A DNA stretch of 64,000 nucleotides from Strongylocentrotus purpuratus. Lineage: Eukaryota > Echinodermata > Echinoidea > Camarodonta > Strongylocentrotidae. Below the pieces are notes generated by a model. That model did no database searches and was not told the origin of the DNA. It was given only the letters and a program-made list of their open reading frames with translations. A program made the position numbers and the translations under genes. The stretch spans positions 13,546,328 to 13,610,327 of the forward strand of contig NW_022145609.1 of the NCBI RefSeq assembly GCF_000002235.5, given 5' to 3'. Below, in pieces: positions 45,301 through 55,700 of the stretch (positions are counted from its first letter, which is position 1; every line of letters begins with the position of its first letter).

Positions 45301-45965
45301 TACAAATATTGACTTCTTGAGGGGCCCACATAAAGGCTCACATTAGTGGTTTTTCATAGGGAATTTGACACCGTTCAGGTATCTACCCCAATAACAGGTG
45401 TTGTTATTCACCAAGAAAGTTTTTTAATTGAAGTGCATAGTGTAAAAACATGACTGGGGTTCACACAGACAAAGAAAATATGAGGTAAATTTAGAGAGTG
45501 ATCAGTGATATTGATTAATCTCACCAGCTTAGAATTATGACTAATTAACAGCTGACTATATAATACTATTTCATCAAATCAAAGAAATCTGACAAAGATT
45601 TGGGATGGTTTACCAAAATATACATCGGCTAGAAAAAGGGAAGTACACAAATTTCATTAGAAAAAGTCTAAGGGTGATTTTGTGAACAATATCTCCAATA
45701 TTCCAATTTTTCCTGTAGATTCATGAACAAACCAAGGCACAAAGCCTATTGGAAATGAAACGGCACTTTTTAATCCAGTTTTCCATCTTGTTCTGTCATT
45801 CTGTCTTCCTAACAGGTGAATTTAAGATGTGGCGTTGAGAACAGAGTCCTGTCGGCCTCAGAACCTGATAGATGTGTCTACCAGTTTGAGTTTACCACCC
45901 CAGCTCTCTGCACATACAAATATGATTTGAGCACCGGAGAAACTGATACCCATGATGAGCTATGA
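32555..45965 (+). CDS. PRKCSH: Glucosidase II beta subunit, complete, 14 exons
   Basis: Exons: 32555-32675, 33849-33974, 34251-34346, 35124-35305, 36258-36321, 37218-37368, 38650-38728, 39455-39547, 39907-39955, 41625-41909, 42892-43051, 43973-44047, 44818-44917, 45816-45965; 576 residues, all phases consistent. The protein is the regulatory subunit that holds the catalytic alpha chain in the ER and presents mannose-bearing N-glycans for glucose trimming. Seen: signal peptide (1-27), conserved VERPRGVSL, two Cys-rich LDL-receptor-A-like modules (about 50-125; [19 protein letters not shown]), coiled coil (about 140-238), two canonical EF-hand loops (241-252 and 260-271), an acidic stretch (333-373) coded by one exon, and a C-terminal MRH lectin domain with its four sugar-binding residues (Gln461, Arg524, Glu543, Tyr549). 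It ends in HDEL. The ATG at 32555 is the one that opens the signal peptide. Confidence 0.97.
34484..34590 (-). mobile_element. tRNA-derived SINE head in PRKCSH intron 3
   Basis: The reverse strand reads GATGGCTCATCCGTAGAGCA then GGTTCAAAACC, the A- and B-box arrangement of a tRNA gene, with a CTTATAA-like anticodon region. The acceptor stem does not close. It is a different subfamily from the copies at 18-25 kb. Confidence 0.5.
35973..36135 (+). mobile_element. Tc1/mariner-like MITE, copy 1 (PRKCSH intron 4)
   Basis: About 163 bp, with ends of the type TACAGTCAAACCTG / CAGGTTTGACTGTA (here diverged) and a middle rich in GTGGTCTTTGTAGACAGG. Copies 2 and 3 are at 36954-37129 and 40076-40233. 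TA at both ends fits a TA target. Confidence 0.65.
36322..37217 (+). other. PRKCSH intron 5 with MITE copy 2
   Basis: The Tc1/mariner-like MITE copy 2 is at 36954-37129 and ends 88 bp before exon 6. The stretch 36551-36781 is GC-richer and open but has no recognisable protein features. Confidence 0.55.
37376..37527. mobile_element. Palindromic 152-bp MITE, copy 2, beside the exon 6 donor
   Basis: Inverted relative to the copy at 2877-3028. The element begins at or within two bases of the donor hexamer GTAAGA (37369-37374) of PRKCSH exon 6, so it almost touches the 5' splice site. Its right end reads CGCCCTCCTGG, slightly decayed. Confidence 0.75.
38162..38564. mobile_element. Element with TACTAACCCTGTAA terminal inverted repeats
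   Basis: TACTAACCCTGTAA (38162-38175) is the exact inverse of TTACAGGGTTAGTA (38551-38564). Inside are a poly-A run (38458-38480) and four tandem units of about 11 bp, GATCGGCTCAA (38493-38535). It lies in PRKCSH intron 6, ending 85 bp before exon 7. The superfamily is not identified. Confidence 0.75.
39956..41624 (+). other. PRKCSH intron 9 with MITE copy 3 and an internal duplication
   Basis: Contains the third Tc1/mariner-like MITE (40076-40233). It also holds a local duplication: 40540-40905 is repeated at 40906-41053 with about 210 bp deleted from the second copy (shared phrases GAAGCCATACAATCGGTA and AACGTACCAATCAGAG). 41438-41532 resembles a diverged end of the TTAA element at 30878. 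Confidence 0.65.
41910..43972 (+). other. PRKCSH introns 10 and 11
   Basis: AT-rich. The stretch before exon 11 ends GAAATAAATAAACATGAAAC (42848-42867), and 43421-43450 has a (AAAC)n-like tail after AATAAAATC. Both look like 3' tails of LINE-type elements, but no coding part is visible. The phrase GTCCCTGTCTG recurs twice around 43125 and 43590 in a local duplication. Nothing else is recognised. Confidence 0.4.
44277..44787 (+). mobile_element. Helitron-like repeat, 5'-truncated copy in PRKCSH intron 12
   Basis: It matches the longer copy at 59236-59735 at both ends (AAATAGCTTGTGAATG and TCTATGGCGGAGGCATCA); the middle (about 44465-44690) is different sequence. Its 3' end has a hairpin TCGACTGCATGTAGTCGA followed 8 nt later by CTAA and a T, the arrangement of Helitron 3' ends. 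It stops 30 bp before exon 13. Confidence 0.55.
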
Positions 45966-48539
45966 TGTAGCATACCTGTCCCATACGTTCAATTTCATGT
46001 AATGTTTAGTCAAAGGGCTCCAAATGTTGAAGTCGCAAACATATAAACTATCATAACGAAGACTTAGTAATATTTAAAATGTAATTTAATTTTGTATACG
46101 TCACGGTTAAATACAAGTGAAATTATGAGGTGCTTTTATACTCTAAATATGTAATTTAAGTCAAGATGTTAGAGATTTGCTACCTCGTATTATCCCAACA
46201 ATTTGAAAATTCTGTTTGGCAAACAAGGTCAATAGTATATTGCTGAATAAGAAAGTGCTGTGTAAAAATGAATGGTTTCTAAATCCACCTTTAAATTGTA
46301 GGTTCAAAATGTTTGTTTTTTCTGTTCTGTAGTTTTTGAAATTGCCAGACATAGCAACAAATAATGTATCTAGACTGGATTCCAAGTGTTGTAGTTCATC
46401 CATTAATAACTGGTTACTGGAATACCACGTCACTAAGTACCCAGGAAAGAAACATCCATAAATTTGAATACGTTAGTAAACCGGTCTATTGCAACCCTAA
46501 CCCAATATGCTTTTAGTAGGAAATAAAATCTGGAGAAGTTGTTCAATCACCTCCGTTTTATTTTAAAATGTTTGCTGTGTCTTCACCATTTGGAGTTCCT
46601 TAGTTAGAACTACAGAACTTGTGGGTCAATCTCAAACTAGCTTATTAGAAGTTGGGATAGTTATGATAAGGGAGCACATTCGTACCAAATAGATGTTTAC
46701 TTTTATATTACAATCTTAAGAAAAATGTAGACCAAGTATTTCTTGTATTTTTCCACTTTCGTTGATATTTTGATTATGACATTGAAAGTTAAAAAAGTAT
46801 CTGAATATGTATCATCCAATGATTATGTTGATGTAATTGTGATCGGCAGTGTTACACTGTTTCGTTTGTCTGACACAAATAGTCTTACTATTTATATTTT
46901 TCAGCATTTCTAAGAAATTGTTATGTACTCTGTGATATCTCTTCCTATGATTTGGGAAATAAACATCTACTGGATGGCAACGCATTGTTGATAGAAGTGA
47001 ATACAATTCAGAATCATCATTATAGTGAATAGTAGATAGTTTTACTGCACTACAGTACATGTTTCTGTATATTTTGTTCATTTTTCGAAAGTATTACCGG
47101 TAGTGCATAGAATAAAGTAAATTACATCAAACCAATAGCGTAGAAAGAAGTAAGAGTTGCATCCTTGTGTTCCAACTTAGGCTGTAATAAAAGGCAAAGC
47201 ATGTGCATGGGACTTGTAAAGTTTTTCATGCACAATTTTTAATGAAACCTCATGTGCAAATGTATTATTTTTCAGGACACACCGGTAGGATATTCGGAAC
47301 ATATGCCTGTCACTATAACTTCATGTATACAATAAATGATACGGTACATGTGTATTTCATGCACTCTGCTTGCATTTAGAATTGATTCACCATGTAGAGT
47401 ACCGGTATATGAATTTAGATGGAGTGACATGAACTTGAGATTATGACTTAAAATCTGCCAGTTTTATACAAAATGCCTTTCGATGTAGACAGCTGTAGGT
47501 ACAAGAATTATGACTTTCTATTTCATACTGCTTTCGTGCTGATTAGCTTGTGGCTAAACAATAACTACTAAATATCATATTGAGTGCTGAAAGAATATTG
47601 ATTTATACGTGTGATTCATCAAAATGTATGCATCTTAATTTGTGAGTAAGAGAGGCAAAGTCAACATACATGTATATGTAATGTATGAGATACTCAATTC
47701 AGCTGTTGGTTGGTTTGATTATTTTTGACATATTGTGTGATAGTTTGGAACATATTAGTGGAGTATTGTAATTGGAATTATCTTGATTTGAATTCAGTTA
47801 TAAACAGACTTTACAGAATTAGTCCAGTTATCTGAAAAACATGAACATCAGTCCTCACCAGTGTTTGTGATGTATTGTTTTATTATCAGCTATGTTTCTT
47901 GTGTCATTTTATCAAAACCAAAGCAAAAATATAAGATTGAAGAAGAATACTTTGTACTTTTTGCAGAAAGATTGTTTCCTCTTTTCTCCTGATATATTTA
48001 TTTTGTTTTGATTTAATTTGATATGAAAGAAAAAGATTTGAAGAACTGGACAGGAATGCCTCATTTTGGCTGTTCAAGATTTTAATCAGACTTTAGAATG
48101 TACAGAATGAATAGGGCTCCATTTTTAGGCTAATTTAGTTAAACCACCAATTATTCCTGTCAAAAATATGTGTCAATAATCAGATTTAAAATAGATTAGA
48201 TGGATTGAATTTCTATGAATTGAAATTGATAAAATGTTGACTGTATGATTTAAGGAAATTCACTTCTGGCTATTGTGCATTACCATTGAAACGCTATACC
48301 CCACCCTTTCTATCATACTAATATTACTTGTTGAAGGAACTAGGAAAAGGTGTGTGATACAGAATGAAAATGTGAAAGTTTTTCTTTCCTGTTTGTATAA
48401 AATCAAGTAATGTACATGTTTTGACTAGAATACTACTGGAAGGTCATGATTGATGAATGGAACAGCAATAAATGGATCAAAGTAACAAATATATTTTGTG
48501 TGATATCTTTTGTTTTGTTTCCCCCTTTAAAAATAAAGG
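45966..48539 (+). other. PRKCSH 3' UTR and flank
   Basis: An AT-rich region without a gene. AATAAA at 46522-46527, 557 nt after the stop, is the first good poly(A) signal; further AATAAA motifs occur near 47111, 47331 and 48467. I cannot tell which is used. Confidence 0.4.
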
Positions 48540-48881
48540 TGCTCTTACCCCCCCCCCCCCCCCCCTCTTGTGGGGGGGGGGGGGGGCACCGTGTGGGAAA
48601 GAGAACATATATATATATATATTTTGTGTAGTCCCAAAAAAAATCGCAACGACTCAGCCAGCCGCTTAATAAGGGGGGGGGGGGGGGGGGGGGGGGGGAG
48701 TACATTTTTTTTGGGGGGGGGGAGGGGGGGGGGTCCCCCAAAAATCGCAATGACTCAGCCATCCACTGAATAAGCGGGGGGGGGGGGGGGGGGGGGGGGG
48801 GGGTAAGAGGACACTTTTAGGTCAGCCATTGGCATTTTTTTTGTTTTTTTGTCGGGGCCCCCCCTCCGTGATCCGCCACTG
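48540..48881 (-). mobile_element. hAT-like element related to 31760-32117
   Basis: Inverted relative to 31760-32117: it shares GACTCAGCCAGCCGCTTA, GAAAGAGAACATATATATA and TAGGTCAGCCATTGGCA, and ends GATCCGCCACTG (48881). It has several G and C runs of 10-25 nt. The left end is not intact and no flanking duplication was found. Confidence 0.65.
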
Positions 48882-49111
48882 TCGAAATACATGGTGGGCT
48901 AACCTGCATGGTTATTACTTATAGAGAAGAAACAAGAAGTTTTGTTGTTTTCATGATAACAATGAGGTGATAGCTCCTATAATGATATTGATAATGCACA
49001 AGAATAAAATCTTTGTTTTTTATCATTGCCATAATTTGTTATTTAGCATTGTAAATGTGTAATGATCCAATGTTATGCTCTATATGTCATTTGAAAGAAA
49101 GACAAATAAAA

Positions 49112-49322
49112 ATGGTGGCCCTGAAGGGACATTACAAATAGATTGGCGATAAAATTGAGGATATTGTGAATTTTATTGCCAATTTTTCACGACGAAATTC
49201 ACGAGATTCATGATATCATCAATTTCGTCGTGAAAAATTGGAGATAAAATTCACGATATCGTCAATTTCGTCGTGAAAAATTGGCGTTTTATCTATTTGC
49301 GATGTCCCTTCAGGGCCACCAT
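49112..49322. mobile_element. 211-bp MITE sharing ends with the fold-back element
   Basis: It starts ATGGTGGCCCTGAAGGGACA and ends with the inverse; both flanks are AAATAAAA (49104-49111 and 49323-49330), a perfect 8-bp duplication. The interior has the same CACGATATCGTC and TTTCACGACGAAATTCACG motifs as 27121-29271 but no purine-rich cargo. The duplicated target itself creates AATAAA on each side. Confidence 0.9.
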
Positions 49323-49478
49323 AAATAAAATCTTATCTTATCTTATCTTAAGTTATATTACTGAACTATAACTCTAACCAGGGAGGTACCCTGCTCTAAC
49401 GCTGATCAACGATATTTGTGTTTTCCCTAGCACGAAACGACTGGCGAAAAACTCTAGGCGACTCGGAACCACATGCAG

Positions 49479-49536
49479 CCAATCAGTGTGTGGTAAACAC
49501 GAGCGGAGACTTTGAATAGGTCCAAAATCCAATCAA
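49479..49536 (+). promoter_or_regulatory. CCAAT boxes and CDE/CHR tandem upstream of DEPDC1
   Basis: CCAATCAG (49479-49486) is followed 32 bp later by GCGG (49503-49506), four spacer bases and TTTGAA (49511-49516). This matches the CDE-N4-CHR layout of vertebrate CDC25C and CDC2 promoters in spacing and sequence. A second CCAATCAA is at 49529-49536. CHR sites bind the DREAM/MuvB complex and NF-Y binds CCAAT, giving G2/M expression; DEPDC1 is a known late cell-cycle gene in mammals. The element is 208 bp before the ATG; the transcription start is unknown. Confidence 0.5.
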
Positions 49537-49723
49537 TCAACTTGCACAGGATACAATATACGTACAGTGTACATAGACGGTGTTCGCATCCCGTGTTATA
49601 CCGTACGTAGCGGAAGCTCGCTGCCTCGGACTCAGGCTGAGAAAAAGTGATCAAAGTTGGCGAAAATAAGGAATAATGAGGTGATATTCGTAAAAACTGA
49701 GATCCGAAATGATGCTATAGAAT

Positions 49724-52700
49724 ATGGAGAAACCAAAAGCAACAATCGGCCCTTTTAGAGCAACGAAATTGGTGAGTAACATTCAGTTTTAAGAATGAAC
49801 AACTGCCTGATATTATTTAAAAAGAATGAATGGGCTGGGCCTGGCTGAATCATTGGTCCATGGCATTGGCATTGGTAATGAATGTGCGATGATTCTGTGC
49901 GTCCGAGTCTGAGCTGTGAGACTGAGTGAGAGTGATGATAGCTGATGCAATTTCTTTTCTATTTTTTTCCTTCTCTTCTTGAAAATGGAATGTCAGCTCA
50001 GCACAGTCAGTCTTAGTTAATAAGTTAATTATAATTTATGTTTATAACTTCACTCTTCAGCAATTCAGCAGCTTCTCATCATGTTTTTCAAAGACAAAGT
50101 TTCAAAATCAAACACCACCTTTTTCATTTGGATGAGAAAGTGTGACTGTGTCAGTGAGTATTATAATTAAATCCTGCTAGCTCTATTATTATATTAATAT
50201 GTTTAAAATTTAAAAGTGTCAACAGGGTCAAATATAGATTATAGAACTAAAGTTAGACTAGGTGGTCTTAAATTAATTCTTATGGAAAGACAAAATAAAA
50301 ATTAATTAATTCACGCACCACAGCACGCCGATAGTGGGCTGCTCAGCTCACTCAACCTTTATTATAATTCCATTTTGCACTCTTGGAGATCTTCTGACTA
50401 GCGCTATACATTGGCAATTTCTGATGTTCATGAAATTTGCACCCTTTCAAAGTTTTTGAGTTTTCACAAATTATTCATTTTTTTGTCTGAAATTTCAACA
50501 AGAACTTGGTTTTTAAATCTTGAGTCTTGTGGTACTATAATAAGGAAATAAAATTTCATTTTCTTCATTCCTTTCCATCTTGCAGTGGAATTCCATCGTC
50601 GGCGACTTCCGAGCTGGCATCCCTCTCAAGAGACATCGATGGCGGATGCGTTACTATGACAACTGCTTCACCTCCTCCGACGCTGCTGATTGGCTCCATG
50701 ACTACCTCTGTAACAATGAGAACTTTGGCCCCTGGGTCACGCGAACACAGGTCATTCTCCTCTTGGACAAGTTTGTGCAAAGTAAAATTATTGAGGAGGT
50801 GAAGGCATCGAAAGGAGTCGGAACAGAAAAGGCCTCATTTGAAGACAATGGACACCTTTATAAGTAAGTCAAATCAAAATATATTTATAAAACCAGAAAA
50901 TGTTTGAATCTTTTAAAAACAGGAATTGTTCGACCTTGCCAAATATTTAGTGGTAATATTTTCACAACTAGTCCAGATTTTTAAAGCTAAATGCAGTAAT
51001 TGCCCCAGTCACAATACTACATTTTTGGAAATCTTCAAATTTGAAAACTGCCATTGATGAGTTTCTCATTTTACAGTTTCAAGAAAATAAACACAGACTG
51101 ATGGCTATTTGCCTCATAAACATCTTGAAGTTGACAATTTTTTAATGTAAAGATTCCTCATTTCATCACTTGACACTTTTGAGGTCATCATGTTTAATTA
51201 CATTTCAACGTTTTAGAGAAAGGCGTGAATGTACCTGTTGCTACCTGTATAAAGGCTGTATCTAAGAGCATTTCTTGGCTCACACATTTAAGCTGCTTTC
51301 AAATCCTCAAATGCCTGCAGGGGTAAACCCTAAGCTACTTGACGAGTGGTTATATTGATGTGCGCTCAGGCCTTTCCTCTCCATTGTGCTCTGAAAGTAT
51401 TGTGACACAATAGTTGTACACAAGAAATTCACTTTCTTTCTCAAGTAGTCCCAACTGTAGGATTTTGTCAGCCCATCCTCAGCTAAGCTGACTGTTTTTA
51501 ATAGTGAGAGTTATTTTGATCTAGAGCTCTGTTGTAGCATAGTAGATTCTTCCCCAGAAGTTTGAAGAAATAGAAATTATGATTACATACATGCCAACTG
51601 TTCAGATTAAAGAGGAACATTCCTCTTTTTGGGAGAAGATAATTATCATTTTAATGCAGGTGTTCCTCTTCCTGTACAAATTTGTCTGTAGTATTGAATA
51701 GGAGAGTTAGGATTGTTCCTCTTTTTTTTTAAATAGCATAATTTGTACAGATTTCTGATTTTCAAATGTTGGCATGTATGTGATTACCAGATAATCTTTT
51801 TCTGACCCTTTTCCTTACCGGTATTTGTTTGCTTATTGTGACATTACACAGTGCCTTTATTCAATATAATAATGCAGCTTGCAAAGTATGTAGAGTTGTA
51901 GACAGTGGACTCGTAATTATGGTGACAAAGGAGGTAGAACAATTTGAAATGAAATGATCGAGCTTTTATGTGCAAAAAAAGTAATTCCATAGATGTACAC
52001 GAACTGTTCAAAATGCAAAGTTGCGTAATAGTACTATAGTAGCATGTTCACATCTTTCAGTTTCACTGGCACTCTTTCTCCATCTTAATCATTGGTTGAA
52101 TTCCATGATCTGATGCAAAATGTTGAGACATTTCCAGGAAAGCATAGCCTGTACACATCCTCTAGTCTTGTGAGAGACTATCAAGCAGAACATTTATCCG
52201 CTATGCAGGGTGAAAGTGAAAGCTAATTTGTGCATTTCCTTGTAACGGTTTTTTATTTGAATGCTCATCCTGTTGTAATAAATGACTGTTACCACTGCAC
52301 ATTATATTCTTGATTGCACAATTCAAGTGGTATAATATTCAGTTATGCTGGTAACCCTGATTTATTTTAAGTACCAGAGGACTCGCGACTTCTCTGTTAT
52401 AGTTTCTGAACTTTGTAGTAGAGTGATACTCACATACTCTACATACTTGGTTTTTAAAAAATACACAAGTTTGCAAGCTTATTTTATTGTTGATGATAAT
52501 TCTACTTGTTGCATGTGTTTGATCGTGAAACATGTACTAAAAATGTTATCAGGGGAAATTTGTAGATTTTTGTGACCCTGTCGGAAGTGAAATATGAAAT
52601 ATAATATATCAACGAAATTTGTATGTTATTATTAAACTTCTTCAAGTTCTTATTCAATGAAACTTAGACTAAAGTGTTATCAAGTATCCCCAATCATGTG

Positions 52701-55700
52701 AGTAGAATTTCAGGGCACAAAGTCAAGGTCAAAGGTCATTTCAGGTCAACAAACTTAGACTACGTTGTGGCATCAACATCAAAACTTTTAAAACCAAAGG
52801 TTAAGATTTTGAATTTTTATCATAATTTTGAAAGTATACATTTCTATTCCAATAAACTCAAACATAGGGGGTATCAAGTATCATCTATCATGTGATAAGT
52901 CTTTTAGGTGACAAATTCAAGGTCAAATGTGATTTTAGGTCTGCAAACTTTTTTTCTTAATTTCAAACTTAATTTCAAAAGTGTTTGTTCAAATTCCATG
53001 ATACTTGTACACAAGGTTTATCAAGTATCACAAATCACATGACAGAAATTCCAAGTCACAAAGTCAAGGCCAAAGGTCATTTTAGGTCAGTAGACTTGGG
53101 ATTATGTTTTCACAACTTAATATGAGAATTAATAAATCATTTTTTTTTTAATTATTCATATTCCATTCAAGTTATCAATTTTGGTACAAATTATAGTAAA
53201 TAATTATTCTGATGATTCATAGTCAATATTCACTTAAAAATGCTGATTACATGTATATCCAGAGGATTTCATTTTTGGGGGCCTGCTAATGGGCCACCCT
53301 GCCCATAAATAATGTCCCAAACCTAATTTTTCATCATATAGAATTGCGTTATGCATGCGAGACCGCCAAGAGCGTTTCCCTTGATTGAGCTTTTCCTAAG
53401 CTAATTCCTCACTGCCCATTGTTGTACTTTTACACTAGAAATATTCACATAGAGTCAGATGATGTACTTGTGTTTTACATATCTTTTGTATTTCTATCAT
53501 GCCATTATGATTTCGGTGTACTTATTTGCACTTTCATTCATTTGATCCTTTATTTGGCCTACTTGTACCTCTAGATTCTTGCCAGTATCCCCCATGAAGA
53601 AGCTGCGTTCAGCCCTCGCAAGCCGCAGCAGTATCCAGAGCCTAAGCCCCAGCCCCAAGCCAAGGAAAACGGCACCAAGGACCAACGGTGGTGCCGCCAC
53701 CACCTCCGCCCAACCAGTAACCCGACGGCTAGCCATGAGAGATACAAACATTGATCCAAACAATGCCAGGCCGAACGGTCAAGGCTGGACAGATGGACAT
53801 CCGACCAGGCCTCTGGCCTTGAGAGACACTAATGTGAATGTCCAGGTACATGATGATAATGTGAACAAAGTCAAGGAGGTTCCAAGGTGCACATTGATTG
53901 CGAGACCTTTGACCCGGGAGCAAGTAGAAGAGGTTTGGAAAAGTGCAACATTGAATAGGTGGGTATTTTCCTTGATGACTAAATTATTTTACTATTTCCT
54001 TTTTATATCAAATACATGGGTGCTAAGGAAATTCTTGTGTTATATTGTAAATGTGTTGTATCAGGGCTAAAAATAAAAATATAATATATATAGGTGTGAG
54101 GGGGTCTCCCTACATGTACATTTACAATGTAAATATTGGAGAGGTCACAAGTGTATTGTATCTTGACATGGCAAACACTATGAATATGACTGACAAAGAA
54201 AGCGGACAAAATATACAGTTCGTCAGGTAGACAAAGGAACATCCCTTCACTGCTATTATGTAAAAATGTGTAGAACAGGTGTCACATGCATATTCACCTT
54301 TTTACCTAATTGCAGTGAAGGGATGTTCCTTTGTCTACCTGAGGAACTGTATTTGTCCGCTCTCATTGTCCGTCATGTTCATAGTGAAAGATACTGAAAG
54401 TGTTATTTTTATTATTATTATTGTTCTTGTTATTATTATGTTCTTGATGTTGTTTATGTTGTTCTCGTTATTATCGATATTAGAAGTAGTAGTAGTAGTA
54501 GTCACATCTGGCCACTGAAGAAGAGTGTGACACAAACCTGTTTCTTTTTTCTTTCTTTTTCTTTTTTCATCGCCCTCCGCGTAACAGATGGAGGGTTTTT
54601 AGACCGTTTTTTGGGTTGGTTATTCACGTAGTATAAAATGATGAAAGATAAACTTGATACCGTGATAATCTCACCTTCACTTGTTCTCTCTATGATTCTG
54701 TCAATACCGTTGAATACTGTAGGTTGCAGAGATTACTCTGGTTGTCAACACTAGACGGTTTACTAGATGAATCGGTCATCGTTCCCTCTGATATCATTCA
54801 CAACTGCACCCACATCAACAAGAATGGAGTGGTCCAACTTCTCAACAAAGAGAATGATCTTCCACATTGGGTTCTATCTGCTATGCGATGCCTTGCAAAT
54901 TGTAAGTATGGATGTAGAATGGAACTCACCAAAGGGTTGCGTCATATGGGTTGTATCAAGGTTATAAGTAGAGATAGAAGGAAATAGTGGAAGTCATAGA
55001 GATGTATCTGTACGAATTGCCTGGATGATGCAGTTTCCGAGAACTGAACAGAGCTCTGTCAGAACATGCAGCAAAAGAAAATATGCGAAGCGTTGTCATC
55101 AATTCTTTTACTCTATTTGCACTGGAATATCTAATCTCTGTTGCTCTTTTTTTTCCTACCCTCTCTCTCTCTTTCTCTCTCTCTCTCTCTTCGTTTTTTT
55201 TTTTTTCTTATTAATTTTTGTATTTTTGATACTTATTGATACTACTGGACAATTAAAAATGTAAATGAGGTACCATAATTTGGGGACCTTATCATCTATG
55301 AATCATGTTTATGCAATGGTTACATATACACTATTTTTCCATGGCTTAGGAAGTGAGCTCTAGTGAATGTTTTTTCTTTTACCAAACTTTTTATCTCAAC
55401 TTATGATATCAAACTGTTACAATACACAAGACTGATCATCGTATTTGTTGTTCTTTTCATATTTTACCAGGGCCTAATAAAATAGATTCTGATCTTCCAA
55501 GTTATCCCGGTTTTGAGCGAGATGTGTTCAAGACCATCAGTAATTACTTCCAGAGCCTCCGGGAGCCTCTCATCACATACAGCAGATACGACTTAGTGGT
55601 TGAAGCATTTGGTAGGTCTCAATCTCAGTACGAACACAACACCATATCCTATATATGGGGCAATGCATTGCGGTTTAGCTCCAATGCCTCCAAGTCTTGT

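Noticed and set aside
50565-50780. Reverse-strand frame over DEPDC1 exon 2
   Set aside because: It is the antisense shadow of a coding exon.
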